Below are positions 1 through 11,900 of a DNA stretch of 64,000 nt, piece by piece. Location: the NCBI GenBank assembly GCA_013399695.1, contig VXAU01001873.1, positions 1,072,675-1,136,674 of the forward strand. Direction: 5' to 3'. The position numbers and the translations under genes were made by a program. Position 1 is the first letter of the stretch, and each line of letters begins with the position of its first letter. Below the pieces are notes generated by a model, which worked only from the letters and a program-made list of their open reading frames with translations, was not told the DNA's origin and did no database searches. Origin of the DNA: Formicarius rufipectus. Its lineage: Eukaryota; Chordata; Aves; Passeriformes; Formicariidae.

Positions 1-2866
1 CAGTACCTGCAAAAGTGTGGGGCAGCAGAGATCTGCCTATGAGAGTGATACACACACTCAATAAGTGATGTCAGAACAAGAGTGTTCAAACACCACAGGA
101 CAAAGGGACATCAGACTCCACAGTCCAATCCAACAGGGCAGCAAGGGGCTGTGTAACTGGAGCTGGGTGTTTATAAAAGATTAAACTGTTAGAGTCCACA
201 GCAGCTTGCTCACTTTAAAGCTCAAATGTTATCTTTGCTGGAGGGGAAAATACCTTGAACAACAAAGTCTAATAACTCACTTTCCAAGCATGTTGTATGT
301 AGTCACAAATAATTTTAAGATCTATCAACCACCATTCTGTGCAAAAACATTCCTTTGTATCCAGAAGCACAAGTACTCCTTATTCAGCAGATGGTATCTA
401 AAGTCTTACTTATTCCAGGTTAAGCTGCTAGCAGAGGGCATCATTTTCCTCACAAATAATTCCAAAAGGTTTTATTAGGGAAAGTTTTCTATCTAATTCT
501 CTAAAAATAACACAAAATTAAATTCCAATCTGTACCAAGTTAAGTTTAAAAGAAATTTTTTCACCTTTGGTCTACCAGAATTTTTTTCCAAATTCTAGAC
601 CAGGAAGAGTCCATAATTAGTGGAAAACCAAACAAGAACTGTTCATGAATTGCTTTGTGGAAAGAACACTCAAGTGTTACCTCTTGACCTGTACAGCTCA
701 GCACCACCATTGCTTCTTCCAGACACTTCAGCCAGAAGAGTTAAATCATTAAACTCTACACAGGAGTGCAAGTGTGAGGTGTCAGCTGTGCCCAGTACTG
801 CCCTGTTTCAAGAAGGGGGAATATCACAGTAATTCACAGTCATTGAACAGAAATGTATTACGAGAGGAAACTTTCAATTATTTTAGTTAGAAACCTCAGA
901 GAGCACAAATTAATATTTTAGTATCAGCTTTTGACCTGCTAGGAAAGTATTTTCAAAACCCTTCACAAGGTTATCACAACTAAAGCCCCAAAGAACAATC
1001 ACAGAAATGTTCCAGAGCCTCCCCAGAGCTGGGACAAAGAACCCACTTTGTAAAGTACCTGCAGCACAACCTCAGATGAAGGTCTGCTGTGGGAGCCAGC
1101 TGGAAGTCACCATTCCCATCCAGAATGAAAGGCAAAAATGTCTGCAGAGGTAAGAAAATCAGAAATAATTCAGCAGTTTCTCTCACCTTGGTGTCCCCAG
1201 TTATTTGGGTAAATTTTTGGTAGTCACTCTTCCCCACACTATGATTGATTTATGGAATATTTTGTGTGAGTTCAAATCAAAGATCTGATTGCAATCTAGT
1301 GAATCTATCAATCGCTCCTCTGAGCTGGCACTGACATTGTAAGTAAAGGCTAGTTGGTGTTAAATATAAAATCAGCATAAGCCCTGAACTATACAAAAAA
1401 ATTTTAGGTGGGTCATCTCAACAGTCAACATATGCTGACAGAAATTGTCCACACTTTCTTCCTGGACTTATTCCATGAACCCCCAGGAGGGCTGTCTGGA
1501 ATACTATCCCACTGGAACTGTGGGAAGTCTCGAGCTGCAAGGGAAGCATCACGACAGAATCTCACTTTGCTCCACGGTGGACTTCAGTGATGGAATTTCT
1601 ACACCAAAACAAACAAAGGAAAAAACAAGGCCTCCCAATAAACTTCCTCAACTGCTCAGAGATCAGGAAACCCAACCTGTATTTCAACTTCACAGAAACT
1701 GAACGTGCCATGAATAGCTTGATCAGGTCTGAATCACAGGTTGTACAGAACTTGTGACTAAAATAGCTCCATAAACTTATGTTACAGCTGGCACGAAGAG
1801 CCTGCCTCCCTCCCTACCTTTATCTGAAATCAAATTGTTTATCACATTCCTTCCTCATACGTCAGCTCCTTGTGATGAAAGCCAGGCAGTGATTAATACA
1901 CTTTATTAGGTTGGTTCCAGTGACTTGAAGTGAATTTACCCTGACTCCTTAGGCACGCTCCCACACCCACTGCATGGCACTCCAGCCATGCTAGGAATGC
2001 ACACTAGAAAACAAATTATCTTGGGTGATACCTCATAAATCTATAGCAATGGAATCAACTGCACAGTGGCTCGCAGCAGAAAGCATCTTCAGGAAGCCCT
2101 GCCTTCCTCCCTTACTCCAAGAGAAAAGCAGCAAACCAGTAGCTTTAAAAACACAGAGAAGCTGCTGTTCCCTTATCACTCCCACTATTCTCTATGCTTC
2201 CTACAGCTCATTAAGCAGAGTTGTAGAAGGCAGACATGGAAAGCAGTCCAAATTCTTCACTTTTACAATCACAAAGGGATAGAACAAGAGGTTTTACCCT
2301 AGTCTTGCTCACATAGCTGTAATCTGTCTTCTGTTGAACTAGGACCACAGATTTTATCTCAATTTACAGGCTGAATTCTCTGTGTATCCTTTTGCAGTGT
2401 AAAACCAAAACATACTGGATAAAGGAAGACTCGAATCAGCCTAGACACTGTCTGACAGCAAACTATACTTAACTATTAACAATATCCTCTGTGCTAATTA
2501 CAGCTTGTCTTGGCTCCAGTGATAGCTGCAATTCCTTTGCCTTTGGCATGATGGGATTAAGATCAACTGCACAAAAACCAGCACCGACTTAAGAGTGATT
2601 CAGCACTGGATGTTTTTTATTTAATTACTGATTACCAGCCGAGACTTGAGGACTGACTAGACAGTCATGCCCTGCCTCAGCTGCAAGGAGTGGTTTGCAC
2701 TCCCTTTGCAGCAGTCCACACATCCACACAGGGTACCTCACACGGAGTTCTCCCCTATCAAGTTTGTAGATTAGGGAGAGAACCTGTAATTCAGTGGTTA
2801 GTTGACATGACTAGATTAATCTACATGCGTTCTTCTTACCAGTACACAAGTGAAAAGTCATTTTAA
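1..2866. other. non-coding flank beside the PARD6B island
   Basis: I see no recognisable exon, RNA gene or transposon here. The sequence is AT-leaning unique DNA with only short chance open frames. In mammals the gene on this side of PARD6B is RIPOR3 (FAM65C), transcribed away from it, so this could be its first intron or the intergenic spacer. Nothing in the bases proves that. Confidence 0.5.
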
Positions 2867-2902
2867 TTCAGACAGTAAGGTGTTTGTGGTCTCTCCACTC
2901 AC

Positions 2903-3125
2903 AGATTTTGTCAGGAGCTCTCTCAGGGTATTTAAACTGGCCTTTATATGAAAATAACTGATCTATCTCAGAATTAAACCGATGGTTACGCAAGACAAGC
3001 CCTCTGACATGTTCCCAGACCTTGCCATCTTCTTTGTGGCTGAGAACAAACTCCATGAGTGCCTTTCCACCCAGGACAGACACACAGCCACGTCCCGAGA
3101 GAAGGGCTGGAACCTCCCGCCTCAT
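2903..3125 (-). CDS. possible coding exon of a divergent minus-strand transcript, unrecognised
   Basis: An open frame on the minus strand runs from beyond 3209 to a stop at 2868. A possible ATG lies at 3125-3123, and a good splice donor (GTGAGT) lies at 2902-2897 before the stop. The predicted peptide starts MRREVPALL and continues with mixed, non-repetitive composition (for example NHRFNSEIDQLFSYKG). It resembles ordinary protein more than the neighbouring minisatellite frames do. I do not recognise the family. It does not match the RIPOR3 amino terminus as I remember it, though it could be a 5' exon of that or another divergent gene. A second minus-strand donor at 4513, inside the same island, fits a divergent transcript. 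It could also be chance openness in GC-rich DNA. Confidence 0.2.
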
Positions 3126-3334
3126 CCAGACCTCACACAACCCGCAAACCTCGGCCAACACGGGCGCGCTTGGGGTGTCGGACACGGGGGGCCCCACACT
3201 CAGAGTCACCGGGGCTGGACGGGAGCGCCGGGGATCCTCGACCCGCGGTGTCGGAGGGGTTTGATCCCTCCGGGACCGCCCGGCACAGGGGCCGAGTGCG
3301 ATGGGCTACCCGGGGCTGCGAGGGGAGCGGGGAT

Positions 3335-3700
3335 GGGGAACCCGAGGGCTGTGTGAGGGGAGAGGGATGGAGGATCCTCAGGGCTGTGAGGGGAGCGGGG
3401 TGGAGGATCCCGAGGGCTGTGAGGGGAGAGGGATGGAGGATCCTCAGGGTTGTGAGGGGAGAGGGGTGGAGGATCCTCAGGGGTGTGAGGGGAGAGGGAT
3501 GGAGGATCCTCAGGGTTGTGAGGGGAGAGGGGTGGAGGATCCTCAGGGGTGTGAGGGGAGAGGGATGGAGGATCCTCAGGGTTGTGAGGGGAGAGGGGTG
3601 GAGGATCCTCAGGGGTGTGAGGGGAGAGGGATGGAGGAACCCAGGGTTCTGAGGGGTGGAAGATCCCGAGGGCTGTGAAGGGAGCGGGGTGGCCGATCCA
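3335..3700. repeat. 33-bp minisatellite with palindromic core
   Basis: About ten tandem copies of a 33-bp unit, for example starts at 3434 and 3467. The core GAGGATCCTC is a 10-bp perfect palindrome containing GGATCC. Copies alternate between GGATGG and GGGTGG variants, and between GGTTGTG and GGGGTGTG variants, giving a 66-bp higher-order period. Because 33 is divisible by three, long repetitive frames with an 11-residue period open on both strands. These are artefacts of the array, not genes. Confidence 0.9.
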
Positions 3701-4005
3701 GGGGGCTCTGTGAGGGCTCCATGAGCGGTGGCGGCTCCCGAGGGCTCCGTGAGGGCGCGGAAAGCGAGAGGCCCCTGAGGGGCAGGCGCGGAGCCGACGG
3801 GCGCTCCATCCCCGCGCACCGCCGGGGCAAAGGCTGCGGGGACACATCCCGCACCTGCCGCCGGGAGCCGGGCAGAACGGGCAGGACGGCGACAAGGGCC
3901 GGAGAGGAGGCTCCCGCTCCTCCCCGCTGCCCCGGGCAGGTGCCCCGCGGAGGTGGCGCAGGCGCGGTCCCGCCCCGCGCCCGCAGGTGCCGGCCCGGCC
4001 CCGCC

Positions 4006-4416
4006 NNNNNNNNNNNNNNNNNNNNNNNNNNNNNNNNNNNNNNNNNNNNNNNNNNNNNNNNNNNNNNNNNNNNNNNNNNNNNNNNNNNNNNNNNNNNNNN
4101 NNNNNNNNNNNNNNNNNNNNNNNNNNNNNNNNNNNNNNNNNNNNNNNNNNNNNNNNNNNNNNNNNNNNNNNNNNNNNNNNNNNNNNNNNNNNNNNNNNNN
4201 NNNNNNNNNNNNNNNNNNNNNNNNNNNNNNNNNNNNNNNNNNNNNNNNNNNNNNNNNNNNNNNNNNNNNNNNNNNNNNNNNNNNNNNNNNNNNNNNNNNN
4301 NNNNNNNNNNNNNNNNNNNNNNNNNNNNNNNNNNNNNNNNNNNNNNNNNNNNNNNNNNNNNNNNNNNNNNNNNNNNNNNNNNNNNNNNNNNNNNNNNNNN
4401 NNNNNNNNNNNNNNNN
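4006..4416. other. assembly gap (411 N)
   Basis: A run of N inside the GC-rich island. The flanks are extremely GC-rich, so this looks like a sequencing dropout. PARD6B exon 1 is the most likely missing content. Open frames crossing it are meaningless. Confidence 0.95.
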
Positions 4417-4620
4417 GGGCTCGGGGGGGGCCCGGTGTGGCCGTGGGGGGCTCTGGGAGGCCCGGTGTGGCCGCGGGGTCCGGGTCGGGGCCGCCGCCGA
4501 GGCGCTGACTCACCTGCCGGGCCCACACGGGCCGCGGGGGAAAGGAGCGGGCTTGGATGGCTTAGGAAAAATACAGGTAGGGCGAGTTGGCCCCTGAGAT
4601 CCTGCACGGGCTAAAAATCC

Positions 4621-7600
4621 TACAGGGAGATGAGCGTTTGGGATAAGTGGGCCAAAAGAGGTGTTTAGAGTCGGAATTCATAAACTCCAAAACCCGCTCT
4701 CCGTCCGAATTACAGTGAGTGTGTTTGTTTAATATTTGTTTAACTTGGTGACTGTTTCTGTGGTTCCCTCTTTTGCTCAGTGATTCTGCGTTTCTGGAGC
4801 GTAGTGTGGTAGGGCATATTCTTCCAGCCCAGCTTACATGAGAGGTAGAGGCGAGCCCGGGCTCCTTGTCCGGCAGCCCTGGAGGAGCAGAGGATCGTGC
4901 CCTGGCTGTGTGTTACAGAGTATGGCACCGCTGCTTTGCACAAACCTCTGCATCCTCCCATGTGTCTGTCCACATCCATTCTAGTTTGAATTTTTCATTT
5001 CCTGGTTAGGCAAAGTTTTGCTAAGAAAGTTTTGATATTCTGAAAGAAAATAATTTTTTTTAAGTTCTGTTTTATATTTGAAATAATTTCTTGATGTGTC
5101 ATTCGCCTGTTAACAATGGTAAAACTGTTGGATGTGGAGTGTCAAGCTGTTAGTTAAATAAATGTTGAGTTATGGCCCCTTTCTCATTGTCCAGGCAAAT
5201 TTTAAGTGCACCCACGTGAGAATGTGTTTTCCTTTGGTGGGAACGTGGATCTCTGGGTGTTTTTTAACTGGTGGCCAGCCTGTGGTCTGTGTTATGTACC
5301 CTCCTTTCCTGCTAATCAAGTGTTACAGCAGCAGGGGAGATGAAGCTCTATGACTTGTGCTGTGTGGATTTCTAAGGATAACATTCCAGCAAGAGCTGAA
5401 ACTTCAGGAAAATGTGTGATTGGTCTCTGCAGCTTGAATGATGTTAACACTATAAAAAAGGTCACCTTTTCATGTGGATGAAACCAGAAAGCACAGGAGT
5501 ATCTGGTAGCTGTGATTTCAAATACTAGTAAAGCACAACTGGTACTGTGGTTGATGAAGTCTTTTATTTTGTTTATGCTCTTATGAGCTTCAAGCCAATC
5601 AGTGTAACATGCTTATAAACCCAAACTGATTTTTCCTCAGCCCAAAATCAGGATTACTGTTTCCGCATTGCGTGTTTTCCTTGACTTAAAATAAATCCAG
5701 GGAATCACCCGTGTGATGTTTTTGGTGTTTGTACTCTAATGAATAGGGACTGTCCTTTAAGTGCATGTTTGGGAGCAGGTTTCAAGGCATTCCTAGAACC
5801 ACTTGTCTCTAATGCATTATTTAACAGCACCTCCATTTAACATCGCAGAGGAGTCGGCTTCCTTCTATGAAAATAAGCGATTCTGAAGAGAAAGAAGAAA
5901 GGTCTGTGTGGGAGGGAGCTGTTCCCGTGGAGTGGCCTGGCCTTTGGAGGCTGAGCAGTGATGTACAGCCCTTTATTTAGCTATTTCAATCAATACTCGT
6001 GCCCAGCTGACCAGGCTGGGCCAGCACAGCCCAGCTGTGGCCGCACTTGCAGGAGCACAACCCTTCTGTTAGTCCGTGGTTTATTCAGTTTGGGTAACTG
6101 CTCTGAACTTGCCTCGGGGATTCCCCACAGTGCTTAAATTCTGGGCAGCCCACTTGTCATGGAAAATAAAATGTTATACCCCAAGCTGGAGTTCCTGGTG
6201 ATGGTATGGGAGCCCAGAAATAAGCTTCTAGTTCTCCAGATATAAAATTTCAAGTTTTCACATCGTTCCTCTCTCTTCTATGACTTGGAATATGATTTTT
6301 TTTTTTTTTCCGAGATGGTTACTGGAGCTTGTGTTCTCTCAGTGCTGGGGACTTGCAGTGTAGCAGCAGCTTTCTGCTGTGTAACAGAGAACTTGTGTAA
6401 AAATGTCTCCCATAAATGAGCCTTAAGTGAGAATCTCGGGTGCCTTCCTGGGGTGCTGACATGGCTCTCCTGCCTTCTTCCAGGGCACTCAGCAGGGGAA
6501 CAGCACATGTTTCAGAGTTCAGGTGGCAAGGAGCCTTCTCTGCTTAAGTTATTCTTCCAGTCTTTCATCTCCTCTGAAGTGTGAAGTGCAGGCCTATGTA
6601 ATGGGCTGGACTGCAGCATCTGATAAAAAATGAAAACATTTCAGGGAGTTAAAACTAGGCAATTGCACGGTTTTGCTTTTGTATTTCATTTGCTTTATAA
6701 TGGTATTGAGCATGTGGCAAACTGGAAATGAGCCATACTGTGAGTCTCTTCATATTTACACCAACTGTGTATAAAAAAATATGGAAAAAAAATCATGTTT
6801 GAAAATCTAGCTGTTTACTTGCAGCAATAAGAATTTAATCCAAGATGAGGGTGAAGTTCTTGCCTTTTTAAACTTTTATTACTGAATTATGTTTAAACTA
6901 TGCAGTCTTTGAAAGCCAAACAGTTTGCGTTGCTGCCATGCATGGACAGTTCCTGTGGCATTCACACTTCACATAGCCAGGCAAGGATTTGAGAGACAGG
7001 ATAAAGTCTTTCACTGACATCATGGTTTGTGCAGCTTCTGACGGGATGGGAGTTCCTCCTGTGGGCTGGGCTTGGTTTTTTGTTGTAGGCAGGTGTGAAT
7101 CATCTATCTCTTCTGCCTTATTGTTAGTTAATGGTTCTGTAATTGGAGTATTTCCAGAGGAGGAATGTTCCCAGATACTTCTTTATTTGTAACTTTTGGA
7201 GGAAGGTGGGGTGGTGAAGGCGTAGCCTGGTTTGAGTTAGCATGGTGTTAACGTGCTAACAACGGGGTCCTTGTCTCCTTATTTCTTTCCTTTGTTTGAT
7301 ATGAGAACTCCAAAGTTTTATTCTCCAAAAGATTGTAATCAAATGTGAGGTAAAGGTTGGGCTGAAGCCTGGTAAGTGCACCTTCACATCTGCTGTGTGT
7401 AACTCACACCCGAGTATGTGATACTGAGGCATTTTGTTCCATGTGTCCTGCTCTGCTCAGAACTAAACTTGCTAAAGAAATTATTTAAAGGTTTTATTTT
7501 CACTGTAGGTCGACAGTGTAATTCACACAAAAAAAAGCCACCAAATTAAATTTTTTTAGTTAATAGCTTATTACCGATGTACATTAACTTTAAACTCTTA

Positions 7601-8764
7601 TACAGAAGCTGTTCTGCCTTTTGTAACTTGGCTGCTGCTATCTCTGAATTCCTTTTAACATCTTTGGTATGTTGTGTGTGCCTGACAGGGAGGTTTTGGG
7701 TTCTGTTTGCTTTGGGTGCTGCCCTCGTTGGACAGAACACTAACATTTTATTAGTTGTGTGTGCTGAAATTAAATTTGCCTAGTCTACATCAAATGCTCA
7801 TTCTTTTATTGACACCCAGTTTAGTCTTATACCTGCCCCCACTGCATCATTGGTAGTCTCGTGTTTTAAAGGGTGTTTGCTTTTCAGATGATTTAGGAGA
7901 CTGAACTTGAGTGATCTTGTGAGCTTGGTACTCGAAGAATGATTATGTTGACTAAACACAAATCCTGCCCCTGAAAGTGCAGTGTCAGGGATTCAACTTT
8001 TGTTGGTATTTTCTGATTCTTGTCATATACCCTGGGTAGAACCACGATTTAAGACTGTGCAATCAAGATTTGAGTCTCGATCACACAAGTGAACTTTCTG
8101 AATGCTTTTAGGGGTGATGGCTGGTTGCCTGTGATACATCTCTCCTTCGGGCAGAGCAGAATTGCCTTAGGCTCAGCACACCGAAGCTGTGCTGCACGTG
8201 GGGTGTTCTTGGTAGTCTCCACGTCAGAGGCATTTTCATTTCTCGGCCAAACAACCGTGAGTCTGCAGCCTGTTCATTCTCGCGTTGGTGAACCGTAGCT
8301 GTGTAACAATCCATGCACTCTGTTCTGAAGTGCACTCGTAGTTCTTGGAGAAAAATTCCAGGTATTAGCCTAGCACAGGAGGTTAATCACCGTCTGGTTG
8401 AGCCACCACAGCGGCGCTGGCTGGGAGTTGTGGCCCTCCCAGAGCAGGGCTGTTCCAGCAGGTGTGAGCGTTATCCTTGCACCAGTGTGGCACCCCAGTG
8501 CTAATGAGCTCCCAGGAGACGGCACGGTGGAACAGCCTTTGCCTGCTCAAAAAGATGTGTTTTATCAAGTCCAAAAATAGTTACAACTTTGGGGGAAAAA
8601 CCCCAGTCGTTTTAACTGACTTTTTAATGCCATTTCAAAATAAGTGGTTGTAGTTTCTAGTGCACTTTTAATTCCAAAACTTTTCAAGTGTAGCATTAAA
8701 ATAGTTCTATTGCATGAGGGTGTTAAATTTCCATCTTAATGATGTAAGATCTATTTTATTGTAG
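4621..8764 (+). other. PARD6B: PARD6B intron 1
   Basis: This stretch lies between the promoter island and the acceptor at 8763-8764. It is AT-leaning with short homopolymers (for example T runs at 6298-6310) and no recognisable exon. A donor-like ACAG|GTAGGG sits at about 4574-4583, but the codons before it do not resemble the PARD6B amino terminus. Where intron 1 starts is unknown because exon 1 is not visible. Confidence 0.55.
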
Positions 8765-8987
8765 TTTGGAGCAGAATTTCGACGGTTTTCTCTGGAGAGA
8801 TCCAAGCCTGGCAAGTTTGAGGAATTCTATGGATTACTGCAGCACGTGCACAAGATCCCAAATGTGGATGTTCTGGTGGGATACACAGACATTCATGGGG
8901 ACCTGCTGCCCATCAATAACGATGACAATTATCATAAAGCAGTTTCCACAGCCAATCCTCTACTCAGGATTTTCATTCAGAGAAAAG
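8765..8987 (+). CDS. PARD6B: PARD6B exon 2: PB1 domain
   Basis: PARD6B (partitioning-defective 6 beta) is a scaffold of the PAR3-PAR6-aPKC polarity complex that sets apical-basal polarity and tight junctions. This exon follows TTATTGTAG, begins in frame with FGAEFRRFSLERSKPG, and ends AGAAAAG before the consensus donor GTAAGT. Its 223 bases leave one extra base, completed by AA at the start of the next exon to give Glu. It encodes nearly the whole PB1 domain, which binds atypical PKC. The stretch with DIHGDLLPINNDDNYHKA carries the acidic OPCA-type motif of that domain. It is nearly identical to human PARD6B. The upstream exon (about 22 codons) is not visible and probably lies in the gap at 4006-4416. 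Confidence 0.96.
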
Positions 8988-11900
8988 GTAAGTGCACGTG
9001 AAGTATGTGAATCATCGGCTTATCCAGTTATCCCACATTGCAGCACACAGTGTGATGTATGGAGGCAAAAGCCCTTCAGTCCTATTTCATCATGCTGAAT
9101 TCCATAGTAATTATGGATCATGAAAGGTATTCTCAACTTGTTTCTCTTGCAAGAACTTCCTCAGGCAACCTATTTATGCTTTGTGCTTTTTTACTAGTTC
9201 AGTTAAAGTCAAGTGAAATCTCTAGCAAATGCTTCTTTCTGGTTTTATGCAAGCAAATGAAAATAAGCTTTAAACCTCTCGGGGTTTCTGCTCTGTATGT
9301 TGGATACTTTTCACTTAAAATTCCAGTCTTGATCAGACAAGGAGAGAGGCCATTACAGGATGGGAAGGCATATTGAAAGTCTTATTACATTAAATATTAA
9401 ATTTAATATACAAGTATAAATTCAAGACTCACTTTGTAATATGCTACCTTATCACACTGCCCTAATAAAACATTTTGAAGCTTTGAATTGACAAGCTTAT
9501 TTCAGTTAGCAAACCTCAGATGTCAGTACTGCTGGATTTGTTGGTCTGCCTTTAGAAGTAGCATGTCTACACTGGTTGTGTGTTCCTAATGTCTGCTTTT
9601 GTTCATGAAGGGAAAAAATCCAATTTGAAGTTGTATTTATTCTTGTGATGTTCACTGTCTGTGGGTTTTGCTAAGACAGGTATCCTTTCCTTAGAAAATG
9701 CTTGGGTATCAGAACCTTTAGTCAATGTTCCCCCTCCCACAAACTGGCAGCTCCACACCAGCCTGACACAAACCCAGTGCTCACACTGGCAGCTGCTGTG
9801 TGCTGGCAAAATAGGGTGGTCTAGATAAGGGCTGTGTTTTCAGCCCTGAAATGCCAAAGACATGAACCATTTGCTTTAATAGAACCTGAAGGTGGACAAG
9901 GTCTATGTTTCCATTTAATCCCCTACAGTAGCCATATGACGAGAACGGATAAGCCACTTTGTCAGGCTGGGATTATTGAGTTTATATTTTAACACCATAT
10001 GTTTTTAGATTGCCACTAGTGTTACCTGTCTGATGTTGCCTGTTCCTAGTGTTACATTTTTAACACCTTATATCATCATTGTATCTTCTCTTAAAACCTG
10101 CTGGATAAGTTGTTACTACTCTGGTACGAGGAGTTGATAAAAGAATGAATACAATGCATGGAAGTAGAAATAAGATTAATCCACTTTAGTTTATCAGAAC
10201 AAGAATTGACTGGCAGGAAAAGCTGTGTAGAAAGTATCAGGTGTCATTGCCTTCCCTTGGAGACAAGAGCCTTCTGGCTGTGGAGTTTTAGGGAATAAAG
10301 AAGCCCGACTGGAATGTTAGTCCAGCACTTCAGCGCTGTACTTTGTTGTGAGTTAATTGTGACCACACTGATCACGTCTGTTGATTAAATTGAGGCTTTG
10401 ACTTCATTGGCATCTTTGCCATATGGAGCAGATATTTGTTTGATAGAAAATAACTTGGTTCTCTATTTTATTTGTGATTTGCTTGTAACCAAAGCTGAAT
10501 TGCTGGAGTTAGAGATGAGTTGTATTTTGTGCAGTGTGATTTAGGTGTGGTTAATTCATAGGATTGCAGTGAACTTTATTTGCTGTATCTCTGAAATAGA
10601 AAATTAACAAATATCTGTGCTGGTTTGGAACTATAATAAGTGACACAAGTTACTTTTCCACCTTCAAGGCTGCTTGTGGCTTTCGTGCATTCTCTTATAT
10701 CAGCTGAAAAATTTAGGTGGGTTTTATATTGTAACTTCACCTTCTTTTGCATTTCCAGCTATAGTAGTTGGGAATGTAAGATCTTTGACAAAAAGCCACT
10801 GTGGTGAAGAGAGAAAGTTTCTGCTGTCTTAAAATATATGAAATTTTTATCACATTATCTTACCTGTTTAGAAACTACATACAGTTTGTGCAAAGTTAAT
10901 GTAAGGAATGAGCAGACTGCAGTAAAATCAGTGTAAATAAAACCCTTCCTTGTATGTTGCATCCAAAGAACACCTTAAGGGGCTGAAATGGGAGGAGAGA
11001 TTTGTGCATTTATTAATAAGTGACAGCTGTGATAGTTTCAAAAATGCTGCTGTGCCAGAGTGAGCACTCTCTCTCCTCCTCAATTGTGACTCCTCATTTC
11101 TGAAAGCTGCCGGTTTGTCCTAAGCTTTGATGTGTCGTGGTTAGTGTGGTAAGAAGCCTAGAGATCCTGTACAAAATCACATCATTCCCCTTGGCTCCTC
11201 TAACTGTATTTCACTAAATTCCTTTAAAATACTTTAAACTGCTCCATTGGTAAATCTAAACTGGGGCCTGATGTTGCACAAGTGGAGATCGGCTGTCAAC
11301 TTGTGGAGAACAGTTCCTGCCTGGAATTTCATTCTGCAGTTTAACAGATTAACAGGTACTGTTGACATCTGGTATTTAAAGGTTAAACTCATGTATTGTG
11401 ATTAAATCCAGATGTATGGGAGTCGCTCTGTCTGTGAGAAACACCCTACTGAAGGGGAAAAAAGGGGGAACACAGGCTGCAGGACAGTTTGATGTGGGGA
11501 ACTTTGTATGGTAAATACAAGAATAATAGAGGTAACAGATACATTTCATTATAATATCCTTAAAAGACACTTGCAGGATATTAAATTAATATAAAACTCT
11601 TGCAAGTTCAGCGTGCATGTGGCTGTAGTTAGTGAGGAGTGGATTCTTTGGTTAGTCCCTTTGTGCCTCTTTTCACCAAGAAGCTTTATTTTGGAGAGAA
11701 GCTGGCTTTCCAAACAGCTCTTTATGGACTACCCTCGTTATTCTAAGGCCCCTTTCTAGAAACACAGGTTAATTTCCTAAAACTGTGTTTTATATATGAT
11801 GTGATTAAGAGATGATTTGTTGGGGCTAATTTAAGAAATGCTGAATTGCTTCTGTGTTGAAGGGTACTAACTACTTGGGTACTTTAAAAATTGAATTCTT

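Larger units (their letters stand above)
3200..4620. promoter_or_regulatory. CpG-rich island, probable PARD6B promoter (possibly bidirectional)
   Basis: From about 3.2 to 4.6 kb the base composition switches to GC-rich with many CpG dinucleotides, then returns abruptly to AT-rich sequence after about 4.62 kb. It lies upstream of the first visible PARD6B exon at 8765. The missing first exon, which should hold the 5'UTR and roughly 22 codons, is best placed here, probably in the N run. A consensus donor on the minus strand (CAG|GTGAGT, exon end 4514) suggests that a divergent transcript also starts here. Promoter activity is inferred from composition and position only. Confidence 0.6.

Noticed and set aside
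3059..3820. Long open frames on both strands with 11-residue repeats
   Set aside because: They come from a 33-bp tandem array with no stop in the unit; all are repetitive and none resembles a protein family.
4560..4600. ACAG|GTAGGG as the PARD6B exon 1 donor
   Set aside because: The codons before it do not resemble the conserved PARD6B start that must precede FGAEF.
3206..4614. Very long frames crossing 4006-4416
   Set aside because: Their length comes from N bases read as open sequence.
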